Assembly: GCA_016617785.1 (NCBI GenBank)
Contig: JADILM010000006.1
Span: 1-64,000, forward strand
DNA length: 64,000 nucleotides
Origin: Sporobolomyces roseus
Taxonomy: Eukaryota; Basidiomycota; Microbotryomycetes; Sporidiobolales; Sporidiobolaceae
Direction of reading: 5' to 3'
The notes under the pieces were generated by a model. The model had not been told where the DNA came from, did no database searches, and was given only the letters and a program-made list of their open reading frames with translations. The translations under genes and the position numbers were made by a program. How positions within the stretch are numbered: position 1 is the first letter of the stretch; every line of letters starts with the position of its first letter. Shown here one piece after another: positions 1-11,610 of the stretch.

Positions 1-22
1 CTAACCCTAACCCTAACCCTAA
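1..22. repeat. Telomere repeat tract
   Basis: Three tandem CTAACCC units plus a partial one open the window, the C-rich strand of the TTAGGG repeat common in filamentous fungi and basidiomycetes. The window therefore starts at or very near a physical chromosome end. The tract passes directly into the subtelomeric block at base 23. Confidence 0.93.
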
Positions 23-123
23 GCTGCTACTCTCTTTCTTTTTCACTCTAGAGCAACAGTCACCACCAGAGAGCTACCCCACACCAGTTGAAAGACAAGC
101 GTTTCCATTCTCTCTTTGACCGC

Positions 124-404
124 TGTAAGGCTATAGCCTTCCTCAGTGACGAATTGAAGGATTGAGATGGACGAAGCTGAAGTGAAGCGCGCGTGGGAAA
201 AGTTGGTTGAATCACTTTCACTTTTCACTCAACCTGGGTTGTCTCTCTACACACACTTATACGAGACAACTCAGGTAAGCACACTTCTATTACATCTCTC
301 TGTAGACTACACACACTTATACGAGACAACTCAGTTTGCAATACGCTTTGTACCTCTTCTATCGATTGAATTAGTGTTGGTCGAGAGATCGACCTTCCAA
401 CCGC
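124..404. other. 281-bp segment present only in copy 1, flanked by ACCGC
   Basis: The segment is missing from copy 2 at the equivalent point (after 2,820). The five bases ACCGC end both its left flank (119-123) and its own right end (400-404), compatible either with an insertion making a 5-bp target duplication or with a deletion in copy 2 through microhomology. Inside it a short plus-strand reading frame begins with ATG at 167 (MDEAEVKRAWEKLVESL...). No element family is recognised. Confidence 0.7.
247..334. repeat. 28-bp direct repeat, period 60
   Basis: An identical 28-base sequence beginning CTACACACAC and ending AACTCAG occurs at 247-274 and 307-334. In the plus-strand frame from 167 it encodes the nonapeptide YTHLYETTQ twice. 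The 32 bases between the copies begin GTAAGC and end TGTAG, so they also look like a very short intron; the duplication could be an exon-intron repeat. Confidence 0.85.
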
Positions 405-2719
405 TTTCTCTCTTTTCCTACTCTCACTTTCCCTTTCCTTTCGTTCCTGGCTCCCCTCCCCTCTCGGAGGGCAAACTCTACTTGCACACTCCACAGAACT
501 GACACTCCTCCTCTGTTTCTAGAGCTAGTTGGTGGGAGCTTCAGAAATGAACTTTTTCGCATTTTCAGCTGTTTCTTCACCTCTACCTCTCTCAGCCCTC
601 TTATGCTATATCCCTCACACTCTCCCCACTTCCTCTCCTTCCTACCTGACTCACTCTCACTGTCCCAACTGTCTCTCTCTTTTGGGTTGAGCTGATTCTG
701 AGTAACTTCTTCTCTGCTTGTTTCCACCTTTCCCACTCGGTTTCTCTCTCTCCTTTCACTTTCTCTCCATTCTCAAGAGTAGTCCACTCGAGAACATTGC
801 AGAGACACAGTCCCCTCACCGACTTATGCACTTTTAAACCATTTCAGAAACTTCCTCCTACCCAACTCATTCCACTACCATTCAACTCCTCTCACTTCCC
901 TGATCCCAAATTTAGCGATGTCGAAGCGGTAGAGAGAGTCGACGAGGAGTTAGCGGAAGGTATTTAGGCTCATTTGAGGGGATGAGGTTGAGATTTTGTG
1001 TCGGAGAAGATTCCAAAATTTCCCTACTGTTCCCTTGTTTCTCAGTTTGAAACGTTCGTGGTGAGCGGAGCGGTGACGATAGGATGTGAAGAGTCGGATT
1101 CCGGAAGAAAGGAACTGTATCTTGAGATTTGAGGGAATTGGTGAGAGGGAATTTGGTGTAGTTTGGGGAGAGATGGAGAGATGAAGAGCTGTGCCGAGTT
1201 GCTGAAGACCGGGGAGAAGGTGTAGAGAGAGGATACAAGCTGAAGGGGTCAAGCAGGAGGTGATAGAAGCAATTTCGAACGATTCAAGTCAGTTTTTTGA
1301 TCTTGATGAATCTGGTTAAATTTTTCACTTGCTCTTCCCTCTTCCCGCTCTAGATGCCTCGTTCTGTGCTGAGAGAGTCGTCTGAGTGTGTCGAGTTGGT
1401 GGAGGGGAAAGAAGAGGGAGATATGTCGATAGGAGGGAAGTTTTGGGGAGATTGGTGCGGAAAAGGAAACTGAATTGGTGATTCTTGAGCGGTAAAGGTA
1501 GACTATTTGGGGCGAGACTGAGTCGAGGGGCCTTGAGAAAGGTTCTGCTACTGTCGACAGCAAAGAGGAGGCAAGATTAGCTTGTTCAGGTATCAAACAG
1601 ACGAATTTTGAGAGGAGAAGAGGAAACTTACATCGATTTCTCTCTCCACTTTCCTCGAATCAAGATGTCGCTTGCACTATACCGTTCACTATCCGATCCT
1701 CTATATCCCAAGCATTCCAAAGCAGCGAATTCAAGAGATTGGTGAGAAGCAGTTTGACGAGGTAAACCAGACCTGAACTGTAAGCAAGCGAATTCGGGTC
1801 AGCTGCCACTCTAGTAGCCTTTTATATTACCTCCTATCCCTCCTAGACCGTTCTCATTACTCCAGATAGCGTCGAGAGCGAGATTGAGACTTCCTTTTTC
1901 CACCTGTCATCAAACAATCAACTGATTCTCCTTCCCTCCCCTCCTGCTGATCCATCCTGCGCATCCAAAGGCATATCTAAGCAGTTATGAACGTATCGAG
2001 CTTTCTCCTGAGCGACTAGTTGCTGTTGTTGGAGAGAAAGGTGGTGGGGAAGAGTTTGAGAGATGAAGTAAAACTGTGAGTCTTGTAGTTGCTGTAGATC
2101 GATGAGGCTGGACTGTGATTGATCTGGAGGTGCTGCCCGAGCTAATCGGCGGTACAGAAGTGGAGAAAGAGTGAGAGAAGCGACTTCTTCGTTGGCGAGT
2201 TTTCTCTCTCTCGAAATCTCGCAGATTCAACAGGTCGTCTCTCCTTCGTTTCTACCTCTGTCGTGTTCTCGCTTGGCCGAGTAGTAGTATGTGATGTGGT
2301 ATGCCGTCGACTAGTCCGCTCCGTCTAGATCACGTGCACCTCCCTCTCTCTCGCACTCGATTTCGCAACTTTTCGCATTTTCGACCCTTTTCACCCCAAC
2401 AAACATCTCCTACATCGATATAAAGAGCACTTTGTTGGTCAAACTCTTCAAGGCGGTCACGATGGGATCAAAACGACTCGAAGATTCCCAAGAACAAGGT
2501 TCCCGTTCAGGATTTCGCAACGAACGAGATCCTTCGTCGGACCAACTTTTCACCCGCAACTACTCGAAAGACAGCCTGTCTGACTCGATTCAACGAGCTC
2601 TTCCAGACGGTACTGGTCTTGTTCACGCTGTGTTGGAGTGTTCTACTGTAGAAACCGGTTTCCGACTCTCGCAACTTTCAGCTTCCCGTCACTTTCACTG
2701 ACCCACTCTCCTGTTCAAA

Positions 2720-5070
2720 GCTGCTACTCTCTTTCTTTTTCACTCTAGAGCAACAGTCACCACCAGAGAGCTACCCCACACCAGTTGAAAGACAAGCGTT
2801 TCCATTCTCTCTTTGACCGCTTTCTCTCTTTTCCTACTCTCACTTACCCTTTCCTTTCGTTCCTGGCTCCCCTCCCCTCTCGGAGGGCAAACTCTACTTG
2901 CACACTCCACAGAACTGACACTCCTCCTCTGTTTCTAGAGCTAGTTGGTGGGAGCTTCAGAACTGAACTTTTTCGCATTTTCAGCTGTTTCTTCACCTCT
3001 ACCTCTCTCAGCCCTCTTATGCTATATCCCTCACACTCTCCCCACTTCCTCTCCTTCCTACCTGACTCACTCTCACTGTCCCAACTGTCTCTCTCTTTTG
3101 GGTTGAGCTGATTCTGAGTAACTTCTTCTCTGCTTGTTTCCACCTTTCCCACTCGGTTTCTCTCTCTCCTTTCACTTTCTCTCCATTCTCAAGAGTAGTC
3201 CACTCGAGAACATTGCAGAGACACAGTCCCCTCACCGACTTATGCACTTTTAAACCATTTCAGAAACTTCCTCCTACCCAACTCATTCCACTACCATTCA
3301 ACTCCTCTCACTTCCCTGATCCCAAATTTAGCGATGTCGAAGCGGTAGAGAGAGTCGACGAGGAGTTAGCGGAAGGTATTTAGGCTCATTTGAGGGGATG
3401 AGGTTGAGATTTTGTGTCGGAGAAGATTCCAAAATTTCCCTACTGTTCCCTTGTTTCTCAGTTTGAAACGTTCGTGGTGAGCGGAGCGGTGACGATAGGA
3501 TGTGAAGAGTCGGATTCCGGAAGAAAGGAACTGTATCTTGAGATTTGAGGGAATTGGTGAGAGGGAATTTGGTGTAGTTTGGGGAGAGATGGAGAGATGA
3601 AGAGCTGTGCCGAGTTGCTGAAGACCGGGGAGAAGGTGTAGAGAGAGGATACAAGCTGAAGGGGTCAAGCAGGAGGTGATAGAAGCAATTTCGAACGATT
3701 CAAGTCAGTTTTTTGATCTTGATGAATCTGGTTAAATTTTTCACTTGCTCTTCCCTCTTCCCGCTCTAGATGCCTCGTTCTGTGCTGAGAGAGTCGTCTG
3801 AGTGTGTCGAGTTGGTGGAGGGGAAAGAAGAGGGAGATATGTCGATAGGAGGGAAGTTTTGGGGAGATTGGTGCGGAAAAGGAAACTGAATTGGTGATTC
3901 TTGAGCGGTAAAGGTAGACTATTTGGGGCGAGACTGAGTCGAGGGGCCTTGAGAAAGGTTCTGCTACTGTCGACAGCAAAGAGGAGGCAAGATTAGCTTG
4001 TTCAGGTATCAAACAGACGAATTTTGAGAGGAGAAGAGGAAACTTACATCGATTTCTCTCTCCACTTTCCTCGAATCAAGATGTCGCTTGCACTATACCG
4101 TTCACTATCCGATCCTCTATATCCCAAGCATTCCAAAGCAGCGAATTCAAGAGATTGGTGAGAAGCAGTTTGACGAGGTAAACCAGACCTGAACTGTAAG
4201 CAAGCGAATTCGGGTCAGCTGCCACTCTAGTAGCCTTTTATATTACCTCCTATCCCTCCTAGACCGTTCTCATTACTCCAGATAGCGTCGAGAGCGAGAT
4301 TGAGACTTCCTTTTTCCACCTGTCATCAAACAATCAACTGATTCTCCTTCCCTCCCCTCCTGCTGATCCATCCTGCGCATCCAAAGGCATATCTAAGCAG
4401 TTATGAACGTATCGAGCTTACTCCCAAGCGACTAGACGCTGTTGTTGGAGAGAAAGGTGGTGGGGAAGAAATTGAGAGATGAAGTGAGTTTGAGGGACTT
4501 GTACTTGCTGTGAGATGCTGAGACTTGTCTGTGATCGATCTTGAGGTGCTGCCAGAGCTGACGAGCGGTAGAGATGTTGGGAAAGAGAGAAAGAAGCGAC
4601 TTGAAGTTTCTCTCTCTCTCCTCTCTCCCAAAATCTCGCAACTTCAACAAGTCATCTCTCCTTCGTTTCTCGCTCGTTCTTCTTCTCTCTTGGCCAGTAG
4701 TAGAAGTATGTGGTATGCCGTCGACTAGTCTGTCCATCGTCTGTACAAGGTACACCTCTCCCTCCTTTGAGCGTGCACTCGTTGTTCGCAACTTTTTCGC
4801 ATTTTTGACCCTTTTCACTCCAACGAACATCTCCTACATCGATACAAAGAGCACTTTGTTAGTCAAACTCTTCAAGGCGGTCACGATGGTACCAAAAACG
4901 ACTCGACGATGCCAAAGATCAAGGTTCTCGTTTGAGATTTCGCAACGAACGAGATCCTTCGTCGAGGCACCTTTTCACCCGCTACTACTCGAAAGATAGT
5001 CTGTCCGACTCGGTTTGACAAGCTCTCTTCGACGGTACCAGTCTCGCCCTCTCTTCGAGTGTCCTGTCGT
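2720..5070. repeat. Subtelomeric duplicated block, copy 2
   Basis: Second unit of the subtelomeric tandem duplication. Its left edge matches the sequence that touches the telomere in copy 1. It is nearly identical to copy 1 until about 4,417 and clearly diverged afterwards until about 5,070. The diverged part has frame-breaking differences relative to copy 1, which argues against a conserved protein. No gene is supported here. Confidence 0.9.
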
Positions 5071-5192
5071 AGCAACGACCTTAATCAAAAAGAGTCAATT
5101 CGCAAAGCTCTTTCTCGCTTAGCAACCCGCCCCAGACCTAGATCCACAGACCCAGATCAATTGAATACCAATATAATGCAACAGTCAACAAG

Positions 5193-6717
5193 CTACACAG
5201 TGATTCCACAAAGTCCCCTCAATCTTCCTCCGACACTTTTCTTCCCTCTCAAAACTCGCTTCCCATCCTTCGCACCATCCTTCCTCCTCGCAATCTCTTT
5301 CGAAAGCGGATCGATCGCAGCTGAAGTTGGAGATTGAATGACCGAGCCGTCGAGGGTAGCGGTATCGGGAGAGAAGGAGGAAGGTTGAGATTGGGAAGCG
5401 AAGGAATTGGTGTGGATCCCGAGGTTGAGCGGTGGTGGTCTTGCTTTCTCCCTCTTCCTCGCTACTTTGGTCCTCAATGAAGGTGCTCTGATATGAAGTA
5501 CCTCCTCCTCCTCTTCTGACTCAGTCTCAAAGCTATTCCCCTCCTCAAGTAGCCCTCGAAACTCCTCAACTTTCCTCCATTCCTCTTCTTCTCCCTCCAC
5601 AATCAGCTGATTCTTGCGGCGTCGTTCTTGAGGCACTCCAAAGAGCTGGTCGAGTGCATCGGCATCGAATCCTTCGGCGGTTTTGCGGATTGGTCGAAGG
5701 TGAGGAGGAAAACGAGGAGGTTTCTTCGACTTCTTGGATTTCGATTTCGACTTTCGAGGGTAGAGAGTAGAAGATGAGGTACCGAAGGGATGGGAGATGC
5801 GGGTACGACGAGGTGAGGTTGTCGAGAGGAGGATAGGAGAAGTTGGATTCTGACTGAAAGCGTCGATCGGAAGCAGACTGACTCGACGACTAGTTGAGAT
5901 GGAGGAAGAGGTTGGAGAGCGTAGAGTGCGAGGAGATGATCGAGTTGAGTGAGTGCGAGATCGAGGAGAAGAGGCGATATAGATGACTGATTTCTGACGT
6001 GGCGAAGGGTGGCGAAGGTGAATTTTGAATCTTGGGATTGGTTCGTGGAGCTTGCGGAGTTGCGTCAATCGAAGGAAAAAGAGGAGCTGAAGGGGTGACT
6101 GAGAGAATGGGAGTTGTCGGAGGTGAAGAAGATCCCTCCAGATTCGTTTCCTCCAAACTCGAGTAAAGCTCCTCCTCCCAAGCAGATCCTGTATCCTCCT
6201 CCCATTCCTTCGTCTCCTCACTGATCATCTCATCCATCACGCTCAAGATACCTCCCGAGTGTAGCAAAGATCCGTTATAAATCACTACCGAATCCCTTTC
6301 CTCTCGTTTCTCCCTTTCCGACCTTTCCGAAGTCGAATCCGATGAAGAAGCTGTGGAAGTCGAAGGGGAGGGAATTGAGTAAGAGTGAGAGAGTGAAGAA
6401 TCGGAAGAAGGAGTAGGAGAGGGACAGGGTCCGGATTGAGCGCGACGAGCAATCAAAACGAGGAATGGATTCTTCGACGAGAAGTTTGCTGATGAGCAAC
6501 CGGGAGAAAGGGCGAGTTCCGCGTCGAGATCGAAGGATATAGTCGATGCTGTTGAGATAGGTGAAGTGAGGTTGATTGGAGGAGCTAGGATTTGGGTACG
6601 AGAGGGAGCTGGAGGCGAAGGGGAAAAGGAGAGAAAGGAAGTTGCTGTTGCTGGAGGAGTAGTGGGAGGCTGATCAGATGAATGGTTGTAGGAAGGTGAG
6701 AGGGGTATAGGTGCCAT
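5193..6717 (-). CDS. Hypothetical serine-rich protein with an acidic/basic C-terminal half
   Basis: Two minus-strand open frames overlap here. They join cleanly if an intron at 5,890-5,998 (donor GTCAGA, acceptor ACTAG) is removed: exons 6,717-5,999 and 5,889-5,193, 471 aa. The N-terminal half is rich in Ser, Pro and Thr. The second exon has a Lys/Ser stretch, then a charged helical segment with GFDADALDQLFG and a run of Glu. A likely 5' UTR intron lies just upstream (donor GTGAGT at about 6,810, acceptor TTTTGTGCAG at about 6,749), which supports transcription and the chosen ATG. I do not recognise the family. The internal junction could instead be a frameshift. Confidence 0.55.
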
Positions 6718-6810
6718 TGAGGGAGAGATGCGCGGGACGAGATTCACTGCACAAAACAAACCAGCCGGCATCAGCTTGCGTATCGCGACCAAGAAGATCC
6801 AATTACTCAC

Positions 6811-8300
6811 CTTCTGCGGATCAGCTTTAGCTTATAGAGTAGGATAGATCGGGTGCTTGAGGAGAAAGAAGTCGACGTCGAGAAGATGAAAGAAGCGAAG
6901 CGACGAAGGGAAGAAAGAACGAAGCGAACAAACGCGCTTGAATCCTTGTTGTTTCCGAGGCGTGAGCGAGTTAGCCTGTTAGCGTGACGTCGAAAAGAAA
7001 GGAAATGAGAAATGAGAGAAGAAAGGAAACCGAGAAGATTGAGCGCGAGAACAAGGGAACAAAGGGAATTGACCGCAACTGAATTCAAACGTTGAGCCTT
7101 GGTGTTTGAGCGAGATTGACACTTGATTTACTGATGATGTATTACGACAAGGCGGAAAATTTGAGGTGAAAACTTGAAGATGTTGCGAAAGAGAGTTTCT
7201 TCGAAAGTGTCGCAGTTGAGAAATGATTCGTTTGCTACATCTTTGCCATTTGTCCTCCTCCATCAGTTTGTATAGCTAGATCATATCGTAATCTGTCAGC
7301 TCGAGCAACATTGATGAAGAGTTCCCTTCGTTCGAAATCACGAAACTTTCGAAAAGAGATGAATAACTCACCAGTTCCGTTGAGGTAACCATTCTCTATG
7401 ACGCTCTTTGCTAGATGAGCAAATTCTTGAGGAACGCCGAATCGAGGAGGGTGAGGGAAGCGAGTGGTAGCGAGGAGCGAGGAGCGAGTTCTGTCCGAGA
7501 GTCAAATGCGAAGGAGACGAGATCAGGTTCGATTCCTTCGAGAGACAGTGAGCCGAACGACAGCGTCAGAGAGCAGAGTAGGAGACGAGGAAAGGTGGAC
7601 GGGGAGGAAGGAGCGAGAGAGTGCAACTCACATGTCCGAAGCGACCTTTCCGAGATTCGTCGAAAACAAAGTCCGAGTCGAATGCGCGGGTCGGATGCCT
7701 GCACGCTCAAGGTCCGCACGCACGAGTCACTAGTCGGTGTAATACCCTTCAGCTTGATGAGAGAGAGTGGAAACGCACCCATCCTGCGATAATTGAGACA
7801 GGACTCTCGGAACACAAACTCCTCAATCTCCTCATCCCTCGAAATTTTCCGGCGATTGACTCATTCTCCTCGGCACGCTTGAGCCGCCGTTCTTGCTGGG
7901 CGTCAATGAAGCAGTGAAAGCGAAGAGCGAAGAGCGGTAGCTTGAAAAGTTGACGAAGCGAAACGAAACGAAACTGTTGAAGGAAAGCGAATTGGAGGTG
8001 AGCGCTTGAGCGGCTTTAACAGCAGCCATTCATCTAATCCTTAATATGCTTTTCTAGTCTACAGAATCGAAGGGAGAGGAGACTTACGCTTGCGAATTCG
8101 AGCTCCTTTCTAGCTGAACAATTTCGTCATACTGAGCTCTGCTGCAATGAAAAGACCTTTAATAAATCTATCAGCCCTTCTAACTCATCTCGTACGCTCC
8201 CTTTCAGTCAAGCGAGGCGGTAGAGGCCGAGAGATTTGATCCAGTTGATTGAGGGGAAGAGCGAGTTGTTAAGGGTGAAGAACGAGATCGGCTCATCAAT
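6811..8300. other. Unresolved stretch without a supportable gene
   Basis: Many short overlapping frames occur on both strands, but none has a domain, a convincing start or a splice chain that I could follow. Sequence next to 6,810 is probably the promoter and 5' leader of the minus-strand gene on its left; sequence before 8,301 is the promoter of the plus-strand gene on its right. A small minus-strand start at about 8,029 (MAAVKAAQAL) with a good donor-like site at about 8,090 could be part of an unrecognised small gene. Confidence 0.4.
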
Positions 8301-9653
8301 ATGTCCGGTAGCTATCCTTGCATAATTTGGTGATTCCTAGGCCTTCAGAAGCTGTTAGCGAAGTCGAGGTGAAGCGTAGGAAACGAACCAAAGTCGAACT
8401 CGTTCTCAACCTCTACCACTCACCGCTACTCTGCTTGGGCAACTCAGACTACTTTCAGGTCCTAGTAAGAGCTCATCAGAGTACGTACAAATTGTCCTCG
8501 CTCTTCCTCAAGCTGTTGTTGACGGTCTCTTCCCTTTCAACAGTTCAACTCTTTCAACTCGATCAGTACAGTTTGAAGAGCTCTGTGCTAGCTCTCAAAT
8601 ATACGAGTAAGTCTTCAGTTTGATCTCCTGCCGGAGCGAAGGCGATTGACGCTTGCTTTCGCTCCACAGGTCTCTTCGCAAAATCCCTCTCCTCTCTTCG
8701 ACCTTCAACGATGTGCACAGCCGAAGCGACCTTCTTCTACGGAGTCTTCGTCAAGCTCGCCTACCTCTGCTTCGCTTCCGACTCGTACAAGGCAAACAAG
8801 AAATCTCTTTTCGCAATCGATTTGCTCTGTTCTCGAAGAAGGAAAGGTCAACTCTCGACTCAAGGAAGCGCCAATAGCATTCTCAGTGTACCTCAAGAAG
8901 TCTGGGAGATGGTCAAGATTGAGATGATCGACACCGGAATGCGAGAAGCGGAACAGAGAATGTTGGACAAGTATTTTGGCGGAGATATCGAAGAGGATGA
9001 GACTTTACCGGATAGTTGGGAAACTCTTCGTAGTGGAAACCACTATCTCAATTTCTTCGTCGAAGAAGGAGGTACGAAGGAGATGCTCGAAAACCGTGAA
9101 TCCGTAAGTTTTCGCTTTCTCGTCGACTTCTGGCTTCGCTTTGACGATCTTTTGACTTTGACAGGATCTCCAAGATCTCCTTGCAGCCTATGGACTCGCT
9201 CTTCCTTTCTCAACCCCTCACAGTAAAGAAGACTATCCGGAAGATGATCCATTCTCTCTCTCAGCAATCAGTCTCCCTCTTCGCAAGACCGGCACTCCTT
9301 CCATTCCTCAGCCTTTCCCTTCACTCAAGACTGAACCTCCCGTTGAGGGCGGCACCGCCCATGGAGTCACGCAATTCACTGAAAGCTCTTTCAAACTTCC
9401 CCCCGACGCTAAAAGGCGAATCAAGCGTTTCCTTTCTTTCTTCCGCCTCGAGTCGACGAATCCTACCTCCTCTACCGTCTATTGTCCTGAGATCTGCAAA
9501 TTCAATCCCTCGAAACCGTCTTCCTCCACTACCACTGCTACCGACGAAAAAGACGCAAAACCTCGCAAAACAACTCATGAATCAAGGTGCTGTTCCAAAC
9601 CAGAAACTGAACCGCACTGGCATCTCTGGATTAGTTCAAGGTGGACGTTCTGA
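8301..9653 (+). CDS. F-box-like hypothetical protein
   Basis: Six exons give a continuous 358-aa product: 8301-8307, 8341-8368, 8448-8606, 8670-8846, 8887-9103, 9165-9653. Every junction uses GT-AG and the lengths sum to a multiple of three. The intron at 8,847-8,886 is only 40 nt. The protein starts MSGLQKLLAKSR, has a hydrophobic block (YVQIVLALPQAVVDGLF) and Leu/Arg-rich helices, then VPQEVWEMVKIEM, which has the PxEVWxxI look of fungal F-box or F-box-associated segments. The C-terminus is Pro/Ser/Thr-rich and ends near Cys-rich HESRCCSKPETEPHWH. Function is not known. An F-box role, recruiting a target to an SCF ubiquitin ligase, is inference from this motif alone. Confidence 0.68.
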
Positions 9654-10411
9654 TGATTCAGAGGAAGTGAGTGTTGACGGAAAAGGGAGAGAGTCTTTGT
9701 ACGGTTTGCGAAAGAGATTTGGAATCAAGTGCTTTTCTCATACAGCGCTGCTTTCGATCAATTCACCTTCATCGATTGATTGCTCAAGTGGAGGACGGTC
9801 CATACGAGTCAGAGGCTGAGTTTGCCTCGTAACTAGCTGTGTCGCTTTCCGTTTTCCCTCCGAAATTTCCTTTCTCACCTTGTGTCTCCTTCGCTTCGTC
9901 GCTATCCGCTCTTCATTCGCTACTAAGCCTAATAGAGTTTAATCTCACCCACAATTCGCTAGCTCTTCCTCAGCTCCGGAAAATGTTCCCGCGTATGGTC
10001 CTTCACAAACTTTTGTTTGATTGCGAGAACTGATGACAGTCAAGAACAAGCATCAACAAAATGACAAGGATCCTCCATCTCGTCTCTTTATCCGTAGGGA
10101 AACAGTGTAGCATCGTGAGAAAACGCAAAAGAGTCGAAGGAATGCGATGAAAGCCGCAAGTGTTCATTGCGAAAACATCAAATTTCTCCTGGATTTTCAC
10201 AATCGGACGACGACCGGCTCGACTGCCCAAAGATGTGCAGAGAGAGTCTACCTCTCGTGTTGGCTGCAGCACCCTATCCCGAATTGAACCGAGAGAGCTC
10301 TCGCCAAATGTGTTTCACTCTTTCGCATCCGACAGGCTTCAACTTTCGACTGTCGCTGCACCCAATCTTACGCAATCTCATATACGCAAAATTGAGGTCG
10401 TTGTTATCGAA
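9654..10411. other. Intergenic, nothing recognised
   Basis: Mixed-composition sequence between the F-box-like gene and the tRNA. Short frames exist on both strands but none shows a domain or a coherent exon chain. Confidence 0.5.
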
Positions 10412-10483
10412 GGCCGCCTGGCCAAGTGGTACGGCGCTAGACTTCGAATCTAGAGATCGTGGGTTCGACCCCCACGGTGGTCA
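10412..10483 (+). tRNA. tRNA-Arg (anticodon UCG)
   Basis: A full cloverleaf can be folded. The acceptor stem GGCCGCC pairs with GGTGGTC (with G-U pairs), followed by discriminator A at 10,483. The D arm includes GCCAAGTGGTACGGC, the anticodon stem CTAGA/TCTAG encloses loop CTTCGAA with anticodon TCG at 10,444-10,446, and the T arm is GTGGG-TTCGACC-CCCAC. No intron is present in the anticodon loop. It decodes CGA, an arginine codon used very often in the genes of this window. Confidence 0.96.
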
Positions 10484-11279
10484 TTCTCTTTTGCTGTCTT
10501 TCACTCCGCACCTTTGCCTCGACGATGGAGGACGGTCGAGAGAGTTTAAGAAGTGAAAGATTGATTTTTGGCGAAGTCGACGAGAGAATGGGAAGCTTGT
10601 TGAAACAAACAACCTGACGATGCGACGAGCTTCATCAGATCACCTGCAGCCGGCTCTCATCGAAAGGGGAAGAGAAAGGAAGACTTACCGGGAAAAGCAA
10701 GGCGAAGCGAATCGAACGAGTTCACCTCGATTTCGGTTCGTTCTAGCTCCCGTAGGTCAGTCTTCAACCCTGTCCTCCTGCCCCGACTGTCCGTATCATT
10801 TAAGCTGGTGAACGGCGAAAGGAGCGAGAAAAGTCAGGGAGGAACGATGTCGAAAGCAAAACGAAGCGGAACGAAGCGAAGCGGGAATTCGAATCAAAGC
10901 GTCGAGAATGACCGGAAGAGTCGACAGAAGCGGTATACTGAGCTGAGCTTGAGAGTACTTCGAGCTAGTTAGCTGTCCAGCGCTCTACCTCGGACATAGA
11001 GAGAGAGTGGGTACTCACCTTGACGCTCAATTCAACCCATTCTCACTGAATATCGGACTACCTGCAGCTTCTCCCGTGTCGATGAGCCGCTGTAGAAGCT
11101 GTTTGAGAGAAAGTGGGCGGAAAGATAGGAGGTTCGAGATGAAAGTGGGAAACAAGGCGAGAGAAGCCGAGAGTTCGCTTTGGAGCCAGCTGAAAGACTT
11201 GCGAGTCTTTTTGAGGTTATTGAGAGGTCGTAGAGAGATAAGCAGTGTAAGAAGTAAAGAGTAGGAGAACAAGAGGAGT
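10484..11279. other. Unresolved stretch
   Basis: No gene can be supported. A plus-strand start at about 11,139 (MKVGNKAREAESS) and an overlapping minus-strand frame over 11,027-11,272 compete for the same bases and neither has a recognisable domain. Part of this stretch may hold upstream exons of the small plus-strand gene ending at 11,610. Confidence 0.35.
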
Positions 11280-11610
11280 TTGAGAGATCTGAGCGAACAA
11301 GAACGCTCTCTGTCTCACGCCACCCACTCGGATACCTCAGACTCAGCTCACAAGGTACAATACGACCCTCATCATGATACCAACTGCTCAACAGCTTCAC
11401 CTCAACCTGTTCCCGCTTCTATCTTGCTCAAAATCGATCGAAACAGGAGAACATCAAGGACTCGCTATCAACAACCTCAAGATCTGGTCTGAGGCCTTCC
11501 AGAATGTATTCAGCTATCATTCTCTCGACTACGCTCAACGCATACTCGCTCTTGCAATTCCTTCACAAAAAGCGAACATCAAACTGGAATTGATTTTGAC
11601 GGAGCTATAG
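11280..11610 (+). CDS. Probable 3' exons of a hypothetical gene
   Basis: An open segment ending in SDTSDSAHK at 11,354 is followed by a 40-nt intron-like sequence (GTACAA...CAACAG, to 11,394). It then joins a 71-codon open frame ending in TAG at 11,610 (with NNLKIWSEAFQNVF, YAQRILALAIPS, LELILTEL). The last exon has regular helical hydrophobic spacing and codon use like its neighbours, so it is probably coding. No start codon was found in frame, because a stop lies just upstream, so earlier exons must exist if the gene is real. No family is recognised. Confidence 0.35.

Larger units (their letters stand above)
23..2660. repeat. Subtelomeric duplicated block, copy 1 (telomere-proximal)
   Basis: This block recurs at about 2,721-5,070. 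Bases 23-123 match 2,720-2,820. Bases 405-2,001 match 2,821-4,417 almost perfectly; I noticed only two substitutions, near 446 and 547. From about 2,002 the copies suddenly differ at many positions yet remain alignable to about 2,660. Copy 1 carries an extra 281 bases at 124-404 that copy 2 lacks. Open frames in the block are short, overlap on both strands and lack recognisable domains, so I see no supportable gene. Confidence 0.9.

Noticed and set aside
2432..2701. Plus-strand frame MLVKLFKAVTMGSK in copy 1
   Set aside because: The matching place in copy 2 is frameshifted and has stops, the start is not ATG, and no domain is visible.
912..4012. Identical minus-strand frames in both subtelomeric copies (108, 100 and 115 codons)
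   Set aside because: They are identical because the DNA is recently duplicated or converted, not because of protein constraint. They overlap each other in different frames, have no domain, and the diverged part of the block shows frame breaks.
11027..11272. Minus-strand 81-codon frame as a gene
   Set aside because: No ATG context, no domain, and an equally long frame lies on the opposite strand.
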